From the NCBI GenBank assembly GCA_030998015.1, contig JARWMV010000247.1, positions 1 through 64,000 on the forward strand: a stretch of 64,000 nucleotides of DNA, written 5' to 3'. Positions 11,196 through 21,479 of the stretch are shown here, piece after piece (the stretch's first letter is position 1; every line of letters begins with the position of its first letter). The stretch comes from Ceratorhiza oryzae-sativae (taxonomy: Eukaryota; Basidiomycota; Agaricomycetes; Cantharellales; Ceratobasidiaceae). The notes below the pieces were generated by a model that had not been told where the DNA came from, searched no databases, and saw nothing but the letters and a program-made list of their open reading frames with translations. The position numbers were made by a program, and so were the translations under genes.

Positions 11196-12714
11196 GTGCG
11201 TACACGAGTTTGCGTATTGTGGTTTAACTCTCGGTGGTAGAATAGTTGTGCTGATAATAATAGATTGCAACTTGCCCCGAAAGCTATATGTCTGTCGGCT
11301 CAGATCCGCTCGTCGCTTAACGGTTTCGCATTGTGCGAGAGATTGTCCAGTGCATCTATTGCCTCTGTGTAAGACACTAAGATTGCATCGGTTGCAAATT
11401 TATCCGGGTTAAGTACGAAATGAGCACTTCGCGGATTAGTAATTATTGGCACTTTGCCATCCCCATCTAGTCCCATGTCACGGATCACAAGCAGGAGTTC
11501 TCAGTAACTCATTCCAGCCTGAGGATTATTCGGTGCGAACCCTGTAGACAACTGGAGTTAGGTGCTCGGAATTTTTCCTGTGCTTGGCGGGGACGGGGTC
11601 TGGCCGAAGCCTCGATGTGGCAATCCATCGTACGGGAATCATGCTTCATGTGGCCCACTTTCTCTAATCTCTTGAATTTTACTATAGATATCCTCAAAAC
11701 GTGTGTTCAACTCGTCCAACGGCTCTCGCACAACGCCCCTCCTGGGCAGAACGAGGCTTACCGGAGTGTAAAACATCGGCAGCTTAATAACCCTCGCGTC
11801 ACATTTCGGCTCCCTTGAGTCGCCAAGCGTTACCGTACCTCCGAGCTATCGTATCCTCGAACAGCCTAGGCCTTCCCGCCGACAGGCAGGCGTATGGACG
11901 ATGGCTGGGGCGTTGACGAAGTGCTTGAAGGAGATTCCTGTTCCTGTGGAAAGCCCTCAATTTTCCAGAGTCGAAGAGATCGAGAGGGTAGAAGGGTTAG
12001 AAGAACACGAGGAAGCCCGAGTCGAGTCGAGACCGAGCAAGCTGACGCAGAATAAGATGTTGCTGAAGTCGCAGGCTCGGATGATAAACAGCTCGACGAA
12101 ACCCGAGGTCGACAGACGTACCGGCCTTGGTTCCTAGGCATGTTTCTACCCTTCCGATCCAGCAGAAGTTCAGAAATAGGGCAGCAATACAGGGGATAAA
12201 ATACGTGAGTACATCCTCAGCCGGCCGGGAGGTTTAAGACCCACTTGATTTCGAGCGAATAATACGTTCAGATGCGCGAGGCTGCTTAAGACAATGCCTT
12301 GGATTTGCATCGAACCTAAGACCACGTCAAGGATATCAAACTTTCTGACCCAGGAATGGAGTCCGCCATGCTTGTGGGTTCCCCATCTCAGGGTATTTTA
12401 TCCGAATACGAATGCGATGGCCCTCTGGCGGACGACAATGTCGTTCGAAAGTCCAAGCGAATGACTCTCGTGTCCCCGTGCGACCCAAACCCAAGTTCTG
12501 GATGGATCCACCCATAGTCTACTCCGTTCCCTAGGAAGACAAAGCGCCAGTACCAGATTCTGTTGGCACATTGGCTGCCAATTGTGCCCCTTTCGATCCT
12601 CTAATCCTCCCACGATCAATGAAAGTGCAGGTTGTGGATCCAGAAGGCGATGAGGGGTCACGAATTCACTCGGCGACAGAGATGTAGGTGTGAGTACAAC
12701 GGGCCAATAGCTCA
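11196..12714. other. Region with no confident gene
   Basis: Short open frames occur on both strands (for example 11300-11488 minus, 11901-12137 plus, 12398-12715 minus) but none shows a domain, good start context and consistent splice sites. The minus frame ending at 12715 begins at the LINE target site and could be a gene start cut by the LINE; that is speculation. Confidence 0.35.
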
Positions 12715-12982
12715 TGGGAAACCGTTTTTTTTTTTTTTTTAAATCATGTATATTATAGTCGTTTCAAGGCCAGGCCTTATGGTGCGACTTTCTAGCTACA
12801 GTAAAAGTACGGTACGAGAAAAGAGAGAGATGACGGGGACTCCTGCCACTAGACGACAAACTATACTACGCTGGTGCATGCTAGACTAGAGTACTGTGTG
12901 CTATAACTACGGTGCGTGCGGGAGAGGGAACTACAAATTAACGTAAGTAAGTGGAGAGACGACGTGTGCGCCGGACATATTC

Positions 12983-13177
12983 TGTTGAAAGTGTACGCAG
13001 TGGAGATAGTAGAATAGGATGATATATTCGTAGCTAAAGGCAGAGCGCATATAAGCAGTGCTACACAATAAGAGAAACAGTACAAAGGAGCGATAGCGAC
13101 AATAGTAACTAGATAGATAAGAGACAAAGCTACATGTAGTACAATAGTAACCGAGTCATTCGTTTGTCCTTACAACA
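12983..13177 (-). repeat. 3' LTR of copia element 1
   Basis: 195 bp. On the plus strand it begins TGTTGAAAGTGTACGC and ends CCTTACAACA. Contains a TATA-like element (catataag, near 13048). Differs from its partner at two sites (ACGC/ATGC and CCGAG/CCAAG). Confidence 0.93.
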
Positions 13178-13187
13178 CTCCCCCTCA
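13178..13187 (-). other. Polypurine tract, copia element 1
   Basis: On the minus strand TTGAGGGGGAG-like purines lie directly upstream of the 3' LTR, as required for plus-strand priming. Confidence 0.8.
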
Positions 13188-16100
13188 AACATAAGACGAG
13201 GTCATTAAAACAGAAAAGAAACGAGAGAAATCCGGAGCCGGGAGCGGCTTAGTAAAGCCGTCTGCGAGGTTGTCAATACCAGCGACATGAGGTGTCGAAA
13301 TCTCGTCGTTTTCGATGTGTTCTCGAATAAAATGATGACGAATATCGATGTGCTTCGATCGACCATGAAATTGAGAGTCTTGAGCGAGTGCGATCGCAGA
13401 GCGAGAGTCGGTAAGCACTGGCGTAGCGTGTGTGCGCTCAAATCCGAGCTCAGCAAGGAAGGAGCGCAGCCAAAGTGCATGTCGGATGCCGTAGGACATG
13501 GCCATGTATTCGGCTTCCATAGATGACAGCGATACGGTCGCTTGTTTCTTCGAGCTCCAAGCGATCGGTCCTGACGCAAGTAGAAAGACCATGCCGGAAA
13601 CTGAGCGGCGGTCAAGTATGTCGAGTCCCCAGTTAGCATCTACATAGCCAACTTCACGTATTTGGCCTTTGTCGGCTAGACCGTCGTAAGTGATCGATCG
13701 ATCGGCCGTTCCAGTGGCATAGCAAAGGACGCGCTTGAGCGCAGTAACGTGTTCGGGACCGTAGCAGGTCGAGAATTGAGCGAGATGTTGTACAGGATAC
13801 GTAAGGTCCGGTCGAGTACCCAAGGCTGCGTACATAAGTGCGCCTATCATCGTAGAGTAGGGGTAGTCTGGCCGTGTACCCGTGTATCGATCCAGTACCG
13901 TAGTACGAGACATAGGGGTGTCAGAAGGGTTGCAGCCTTCCATACCAGCGCGCTTTATGACGGATTTGATGTATGCGTCCTGCGAGAGCGTGATAGTTTG
14001 CTTAGATCGATTCCTAGTGATGCGAAAACCGACAAAGTGGTTCAGTTCGCCTAAGTCGCGCATGTCAAATAAACCCATTAGCTCCCCCTTGACGTGCGCA
14101 GAATACCCTTGTGTGGTAAAAATGGCGACATCGTCAACATGGAAGGCCAGGATAGACAGTTTTCCGCACTGAAGACGTCGATAAACGCAGGAATCAGAGA
14201 ATAAACGCATATATCTGAGTGAGATCAGCGCTTCATGCAAACGGCGGTTCCAGACTCGCCCAGATTGCTTGAGGCCATAGAGTGTCTTTAGGAGGCGTAA
14301 CACCTTCGTGGTACCATCGCTAAAACCAGGTATTTGCTCCATGTATATTTCTTCCTCTAACTTGCCATTCAGATATGCTCCGACGACATCTAGCTGCGTC
14401 ATATCCAGATCTAGGATTGCAGCAATCGCGCATAGGCAGCGAAATGCGTCTAATCGAAGTACTGGTGCAAAAGTGAGGTGATAATCGATACCTTCCACTT
14501 GGGAGTATCCTTTGGCCACTAACCGGGCCTTGTGTCGGATGACGTTCCCGTTCGCATCGCGCTTGCGATTCAGCACCCAGCCACACTTGATGGCTTTCTT
14601 CCCAGCAGGTAAGTTGACTAGTATGAATGTTCCCGCAGCTCTAAGCTGTGCAACTTCTGCTTCTGTTGCCTCGCGCCATAGCTCTCGATCAACACCTTTC
14701 ATAGCCAAATGGTAAGTCGGCTTGTCATTAGGATCGTCTGTCTCAGCTTCGAATGACAGATCCATAGCGACTAGTAGGTTATATGCGTTGTCGAATGTTG
14801 CATCCTCGTTGACCACATGTGCGTATTCCTCGCTTGCTGCGTTTGCGGTTTTGCGCTGCATGGTTTTGCTAATGTATGGTCCAAAGATGTCGAATTTGGC
14901 ATTCGGGTTCGCGGTTTTACCATACTTGGCAATGAGATCGTATCGGACAGGAGGGAGGTTACGTTGAGAGCGTTCGACAATATCAGGCAAGGGAGGTGGC
15001 GGTGCAACCTTAACAGGTGCGTTAGGGGTTTCAGACATCAACGATTTGACAGGTGTAGTTGGTTCTGCCTTCGCAGGAGCTGGCACGTGTTCGGACTTGG
15101 GTTCTTGCTCCCCCTCGACGGGCACATGGATAATTGGCTTGTTGGAATCCGGCTGTTTAGCTGCCAGCACTGGTGGAAACTTCACGTTTCGAGACACCAG
15201 CACTGTTCGCTGCTCATGGCTCCAATAGCGCCAGGCTTTTCCACCAACATCAATCCCTACAAAGGTGCGTTTGCTTGATTTCGCATCCAACTTTGTAGTT
15301 TTGCCACTCTGATCGAGGACCCAGCATGGTGACCCAAACTCATGTAGGGCGCTAAGGTCTGGCTTCATGCCATACATAAGCTTGTAGGGGGTCTTCTTCT
15401 CGTCTAGAGTGCGTGTGTAGGTGCAGTTCTTTAGATAACATGCATGGCGGAATGCTTCTACCCATAAGTATTTGGGGAGCTGGGCAGCGAGCCGCATGGC
15501 GCGCCCTCGATCCGCTATAGTTTGATTCAGGCGCTTGGCAATGCCGTTCTGCGCTGACGAGTGGGGGGCTGTTGTCTCATAGGAGGTACCTTGGGAGGCG
15601 ATATGGGCTAGTAGGGGTGCGTTCAAGTATTCTCAGCCATTGTTGAATCGCACAGTGCGTAGCTTGCGATTGTGTAGGTTGAATATAAAGGCTTCGTAAT
15701 CCTTGTATCGGTCTGTGACTTCAGTCTTGTCCTGCATAAAATATAGCGTTGTGAACCTAGTAGCTACGTCTGTGAATGAGACATAGTACTTGTGACCACC
15801 AATGGCAGCCATGGATGCAGGTCCCCAGACGTCCGATACTGTAAGGTCGCCAACCTTGTCGACTTTGGTTTCGGATTTGGCTGGAAAAGGTGCGACTTTT
15901 TGTTTTGCTTCCACGCATGGCTTGCAGAAGTGCTCCTGCAGCATCGACCCCTTTAGCTCCATTCCCTCTACCATTCCTTCCTTCGCCATCACCTGTAGTG
16001 ACTCTAGCGATACATGTCCCAGCGCTCGATGCCACTCGTCCCAGGTCCGCGCAACTAGGGCAACGTCCTCTGCCAGGCACTTGACTTTGAGCGCAATAAC

Positions 16101-17363
16101 GTATAGGCAGCCTCATTCCCCAGTGCATTGCTTGACCGCTTTTCCAATCTGCGCTCCCTTAGAGCTGCAAATATGGAATGCATCACCCGATGCAGTGAGC
16201 TTCATGCCTGCATCTGTCACCCGACCAACGGAGACTAAGTTATGTGGCGCACTTGGCACATGGGCAACGTCTTTGAGGCGCAGCGTTGTACGCTTGCCTT
16301 TCGATCCTATCAATTCCATGACAACTTTGCCTCGACCAGCAATTCGGGCTCCTCCACCTATGCCATTGACTTGGGCATTTGGTGTTGCAATGTAATTCGC
16401 AAAGCAGGTGCAATCCGAGACTATATGCGACAATGTCGTGCTGTCTAGTAGCCAGGCGCCTGCAGGGACCGATCCGCTATAGGCCATGCACGCCATCTCA
16501 ACGGCTGCATTCGCTTCGTCGCTTTTGCCTTTTGATCGACCTCCTCGGCGTCGACGGCCTCCTCCAGGTTTGTAAGCTCCTCCCCCTTCAGCCCAGCAAT
16601 CGGCCTGAATGTGGCCTTTCTTTTTACAGTTGCGGCACTTGATGTCTGACTTGTTCGAGCGATTGGGGGCTGACCTAGAGAAGAGGGTGATGTTGGAGCC
16701 GTTCATGGCGCCTTGCTTGCGTCGCTCTTCGTCCATCAGGTGGGCTAGTAAGTCGGACGCATACTTGTCGCGTTCCTCTGACTTATTTCAATCTACGCGC
16801 CAGGATATAGTGCCTATGAACGATTGCCAAGCGACGGGCAGTGAGCCGATGACCTGTAGAGCATAATCGAGCTCATTTAAGGTCTTGCCAAGTACAGTCA
16901 GTTCGTCCATTGCAATGCGTAGTTCGCGCATGTGGTCCTCAAGCGATTGGCCATCTCGCATAACCATGCGATAGAAGCGATTTCGAGCTGACAAAAGACC
17001 TAGCAAGGACAAAGATTTATAGAGCGAGTTGAGGTGGTCCCAGCATTGTTTCGACAATGTGAATCAGACAAGTTGAATGGAAATCACATCAGAGCAGCGT
17101 AAACGAATTGCGCTAAGTGCTTTTCAGTCGTTCGAGGCCCATTTAGTGTCACTGTCACCTGAACTGACTTTCGTTCCATCAACATAGTCGTATAGGCCGC
17201 CATCAACCAGGATATCAACCATTCACATGTGCCAGATGATATAATTGTCTTGGCCGGTGAGTTTGTCGATCTTGTACATGCCTGACCCGACTGATACCGA
17301 AATTTCGGGAGTGTCAACACTAGCGGGGGACGGCGATGCAGTCAACGTATTGGTTGGAGACAT
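13185..17363 (-). pseudogene. Copia element 1 Gag-Pol, one frame with six TGA stops
   Basis: The frame opens at the ATG at 17363 and stays in register to 13185 (1392 codons). Order: Gag (TGQDNYIIWH), zinc knuckle CRNCKKKGHIQADC near 16630, protease (AWLLDSTTLSHI, altered from the usual D-S-G), GAG-pre-integrase, integrase (YYVSFTDVATRF), reverse transcriptase (LDVVGAYLNGKLEE, AFHVDDVAIF) and RNase H (SSMEAEYMAM, TDSRSAIALA, GRSKHIDIRHHF). Six in-frame stops at 17223, 17124, 17064, 16788, 16113 and 15633 are all TGA, and no frame shifts were found. Integrase catalytic residues are changed: FNNG for FDNG, and NGIAKR for NGIAER. Confidence 0.93.
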
Positions 17364-17430
17364 AGTGAGGCAGCAATGCGAGGGATAAAGTTTGTGATTG
17401 GTATTGCAGCTTGTAGGTTTAGATTCTGGC

Positions 17431-17444
17431 CGGGGCTCATAACC
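17431..17444 (-). other. Primer-binding site, copia element 1
   Basis: On the minus strand GGTTATGAGCCCCG starts right after the 5' LTR. It is complementary to the anticodon stem-loop of initiator Met tRNA (GGGCUCAUAACC core), as in copia/Ty5-type elements primed by an internal tRNA fragment. The same site is used by copia element 2. Confidence 0.75.
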
Positions 17445-17639
17445 TGTTGAAAGTGTATGCAGTGGAGATAGTAGAATAGGATGATATATTCGTAGCTAAA
17501 GGCAGAGCGCATATAAGCAGTGCTACACAATAAGAGAAACAGTACAAAGGAGCGATAGCGACAATAGTAACTAGATAGATAAGAGACAAAGCTACATGTA
17601 GTACAATAGTAACCAAGTCATTCGTTTGTCCTTACAACA
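17445..17639 (-). repeat. 5' LTR of copia element 1
   Basis: 195 bp, TGTTG...CAACA; next to the primer-binding site on one side and the TATTC duplication on the other. Confidence 0.93.
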
Positions 17640-20600
17640 TATTCCAGGAGCGCATTAAGACCAGAACAAGAAGAAAAAAGATACGAAAGCAAGAGGTACT
17701 GCCCCCCTTTAGTGGTCAAGACATGCTGCCAAATAGCCATATATTTTGGACAATGCAGGACGAAGTGCAAGACCAATTCCTTATCTTTGCCGCAGGCCTC
17801 ACAAGCAGGCAAATCGATGAGGCAGAGGACATGGAGGTGTTTCTGAAGTTGAACGTGTCTGGTTAGTAGACGGAAGAGGAGTGTGGATTGCCCCCTGTTT
17901 AGATGCACGGTGTTCTTTACGAAGAGGCTTGGATCAACCGCAGGGTACCTCCCTAGCAGCTTGACTCCTGCCGGCGAGCATGTCCAGTTTTCAAGGGCAT
18001 ATGCTCGGTTCTCTTCCTTGGTTTGAGCTTTAACTAGGTGTCTTGTGATGATTCTACGGTATCGAGCTAGGCTGGGAGGGATGAGATCGTGGGCGTATTG
18101 CTTGCCATTCACTGCTAGTTTTGCTTCCTTATCCGCCAGAACGCTGCCTACGTTGCCTTGGTGCGACAGGCACCATTTGAGACTGAGCCTGGTACAGTCC
18201 AAACAGTCCATGATGGTTGCCAGAAGTTTTCGTATTGGCTTCAAGAGGTTCTTAGGTCCGCCAGTAGCAAGGCCTTCTATACAAGAGATCGCAAGTTGGG
18301 AGTCCGAGTAGACAGTCGCTTCCTCAATATACCTGAGTCTGTGTATCGCATAGAGTGCTAGCCAGATGCCTGCCAATTCGGCTTCTAGTACTGTAGCCTG
18401 ATCCTGATCGCCTAGTCTGACTCCTGACCACGCCCTGCTACGTTCATCTATTCGCACAATTGCTCCTGCGCCCACGCCCAACTTCCCTCTCGAGCCATCC
18501 GCGTATGCTTTAGTCCTGGCGTGATCAGTCCTGGCCTCCCAGAGCGCATCTGCAGCACTGGGGAAGAGGTGTCTAGGTACGGTGAGTGGTGTAGTTGCTT
18601 TGTCCTTAAATGTCCATTGCTCTAGTTTGCAAGGGTAATCGCTGACATATCTAAGGAGGTGGTGTAATGGGGACAGGTGGTGCTTCCGGCCAATTCTGAG
18701 AATGTGTGTGATATCTTCCCCTAGCAGGTGACTGTCTGGTGTTGTGGTGAGGCGAATGGCAGAGCGGTGGCAAGCTTCGTTGAGTAGGTAGTGCATAGGG
18801 AGGAGCAAGGCAAAAGCGTCAAGGTGTGCAATAGGCGTGGACTTCAGAGCCCCCAGGATGGATCTTGCCGCTGTCAACTGAATGGTGGCAAGCTTGTCTA
18901 CAAAACTGATGGAGCCAGAGAATCTGTTGGAGCCATTCTTAGGTTGTGCGACAGGTGTATACCAGATGTCGGCAGTGTATGTGAAATGTGGGACTGCAAT
19001 GCTAAGATAGAGTTTTCGAGCGATACGTGGAGTAGTGCCAACAGACATGCGAGCAATTCTACCCAGTTGAGATGTCCAGCGAAGACCTTTAGCCAGTGCC
19101 TTGTTGCACTGCTCTTTGAATCGTAAGCCCTGATCGAGTATGACCCCTAGCAGAGTGTGAAACTTTACAGGGGTGATCTTTTGGTTGCGGATGAATAAAT
19201 CGGGTCTGTCTAGATTTGGTTTCCTTGAGAAGTGTACTAGGCCGGTTTTGTCAAGCTCAAAAGTGGAGTCGTGTGTATACAACCAGTCCAGGGCTCTGCC
19301 TTTCCTTAGCATCATACGCTTCAGGTGCTCGTTGTTCTCCTCTGCCGATCTCCCTGTGACTAAGAAAGTGATGTTGTTGATATATGCTATGCAAAGTTTG
19401 TTCTCTTTAGTTCTGGCTACTCGTACTAGCAGAGAGTTGTACAGCAAATAGAAGATGACAGAAAGGGGGCAGCCTTGGTCAATGCTGTTCTGTATCGGTA
19501 GAGCCTCAGTTTCATAGTTGTCGAAAGCCAGACAAGTAGTGCAGCTGTCTAGCTTCGTGAGCATCCAGTTAGTGTAAGTCCTAGGCACACTGATGTTTCT
19601 CATATTCTGCGCCAGCTGGTATGGGTTGGCGTGTGGAAAGGCACCTTTGACGTCCAAGAACAAGGCAGAGGCTACCTTGCCTCTGGCCCAGGCGTCTCTA
19701 ATCTTTTTAACTAGCAAGTGAAGGGCATCTGTTGTTGTTCTCCCAGGTCGGCTGCCAAAGTGGTGTGCCGGTAGCCACTTATGCTTTTCAGCTAGCCTGT
19801 TGAGTCTCTTGGCTATGCACAAAGACAGTATCTTGCTCATGACACTAAGTAACACTATTGGTCTGTAAGCTTTGGCCACTGTGTAGTCCAGTTTGCCTGG
19901 CTTCCTGAGTACGACTGTCCAAGAGTGCCTCCAGTCCCTAGGGTAGAGCCCTTCCCTCAGAGATGTGCTAAAGATTTTGAGTAGGGCTGGCGCTAGGTAG
20001 TCAATCCCTTCAATATATGCACATGCTGGGATACTGTCAGGGCCTGGGGCTTTGTAGGGCTTCATGTCTAAGATTGCTGATTTGACGTCCTCAATCATGA
20101 GCTTGGGTAGGTCATCCACCAGTCTCACTGGCATAGGGGTTGGGTTGTCCAACGGGTTGGGCGGGGTGGGAAAGAAAGAATCTAGGAGCACTCTGCCCTT
20201 TGCCCAATTGCTCTTAGCCAGTGCCTTATGACCTGAGTTGTCTAGGTATTGTAGGTTCGGAATCCTAGCCCAACCACCATCAGTGCGTTTGCCATCTATG
20301 TATTTGCCCACTGTCCAAAGTGTCTTGTTGTCCAGTCCCTCCAAGTAGTCTTCCCAGTGCACTTTCTTTGCATCCTTGATAGCTTGGGTGTAGGTGTTCT
20401 TTGCCTTCTTGTATTGCTTGTGGACTGGGTGTGTCGGGCATGCTCTAGCTCTGTAGGATTGATTTGCTAGCTTTCGCACTTTCTGCCTGAATGCAGTGAG
20501 ATCCTTGTTCCACCATCTCTTCATCATTGCACTTATACATAGTTTAGGTACATTCTGTTCAATTGCCCTAGTTATTGCGCTGGTCAAGACTCTAACGCTA

Positions 20601-21479
20601 GCATCTAGTTTGGTCTGGTTATCTATAATGTTGTCTAGTTCTAGTTCTGAGATAGCTTGTTTTAAATATTCTTTGTATTTTTCTTTGTTCATCTGCTTAA
20701 AGTTCCATTTATCTATCGTAGGGGCAGGAGTGGGGGAGATATTGAATTCAGTCCAAATGGGGAAGTGGTCAGTACAGTCAATGCTAATTGTTGGCGTAGT
20801 GTCACAAGATATGATGTTTTCGGCTAGTGCGTACAAAGCAAAGACATTGTCTGGTCTAGTATAATTCCCCAAGCAGTTAGGCTCTAGTGTTGGTATATCC
20901 TTAGGTAGAATCATGTCTAGGTCGTGCTCGTTGGTCAAGTCTAGTAGTACCTGGGCTAGTTCTAGGTTCGCTTTAGTGAAGAGGTGGCATTTCTGTCTTT
21001 GTCCCAGAGCAGGTGGTGCCTATTGAAGTCCCCAAGAAGTACTATGAGGTCGCCTCCTTGTTTGTTCTTGATAAGGTGTTCTACATGCGGAAGAGAGGCA
21101 TTAGAGTCACATGGGTTGTATACATTGATAATGAGGGTAGATGCAGCAGGTGTACTTATACAAATTGCAGTGACGTCTGCCGACATGCACTCTATCTGCT
21201 CCCATCCATTGGATGAGATTGCTGGGTTGATGGCCATAAATGATTGTGATCTAGGGGTGTCTGGTAGGTTGTGTGTGGATGGGTAAATGGAAGCCCAGCG
21301 GGCTGGGGGTCTTGAGAGGTTACTTGGGTTGAGTGAGGGTTCTTGGATGGCTAAAATAGTGGCTGTGAGTACGTCTGGGTCTTGTGTGAATACGGATTGC
21401 GCAAGTGGAGATTTGTTAGCATTAAGCTGCCATATACTCAGTGACTTGGTCAAGTTGTTGTGGGGGGTTGGTGCAACTT

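Larger units (their letters stand above)
12983..17639 (-). mobile_element. Ty1/copia element 1, complete, in LINE ORF2
   Basis: Two 195-bp LTRs (12983-13177 and 17445-17639, TGTTG...CAACA) flank one Gag-Pol frame on the minus strand. TSD is TATTC at 12978-12982 and 17640-17644. The LTRs differ at only two positions, both CpG transitions, so the insertion is young. The polypurine tract is at 13178-13187 and the primer site at 17431-17444. Confidence 0.95.

Noticed and set aside
12861..13127. 88-codon minus-strand open frame across the copia LTR edge
   Set aside because: It spans the LINE 3' UTR and copia LTR junction, so it is an accident of insertion.
17084..17320. Open frame that could be read as copia 1 Gag
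   Set aside because: The real Gag register (ATG at 17363) runs through the same DNA with TGA stops and copia-like residues, including ND-stop-KALSAIRL matching SDRKALSNIRL in copia 2; this frame is a shadow.
12983..17639. TGA recoding (readthrough or an altered code) in the copia elements
   Set aside because: Where the residue is conserved it is Arg, explained by CGA to TGA, and intact host genes here (coilin, DUF2235) show no internal TGA.
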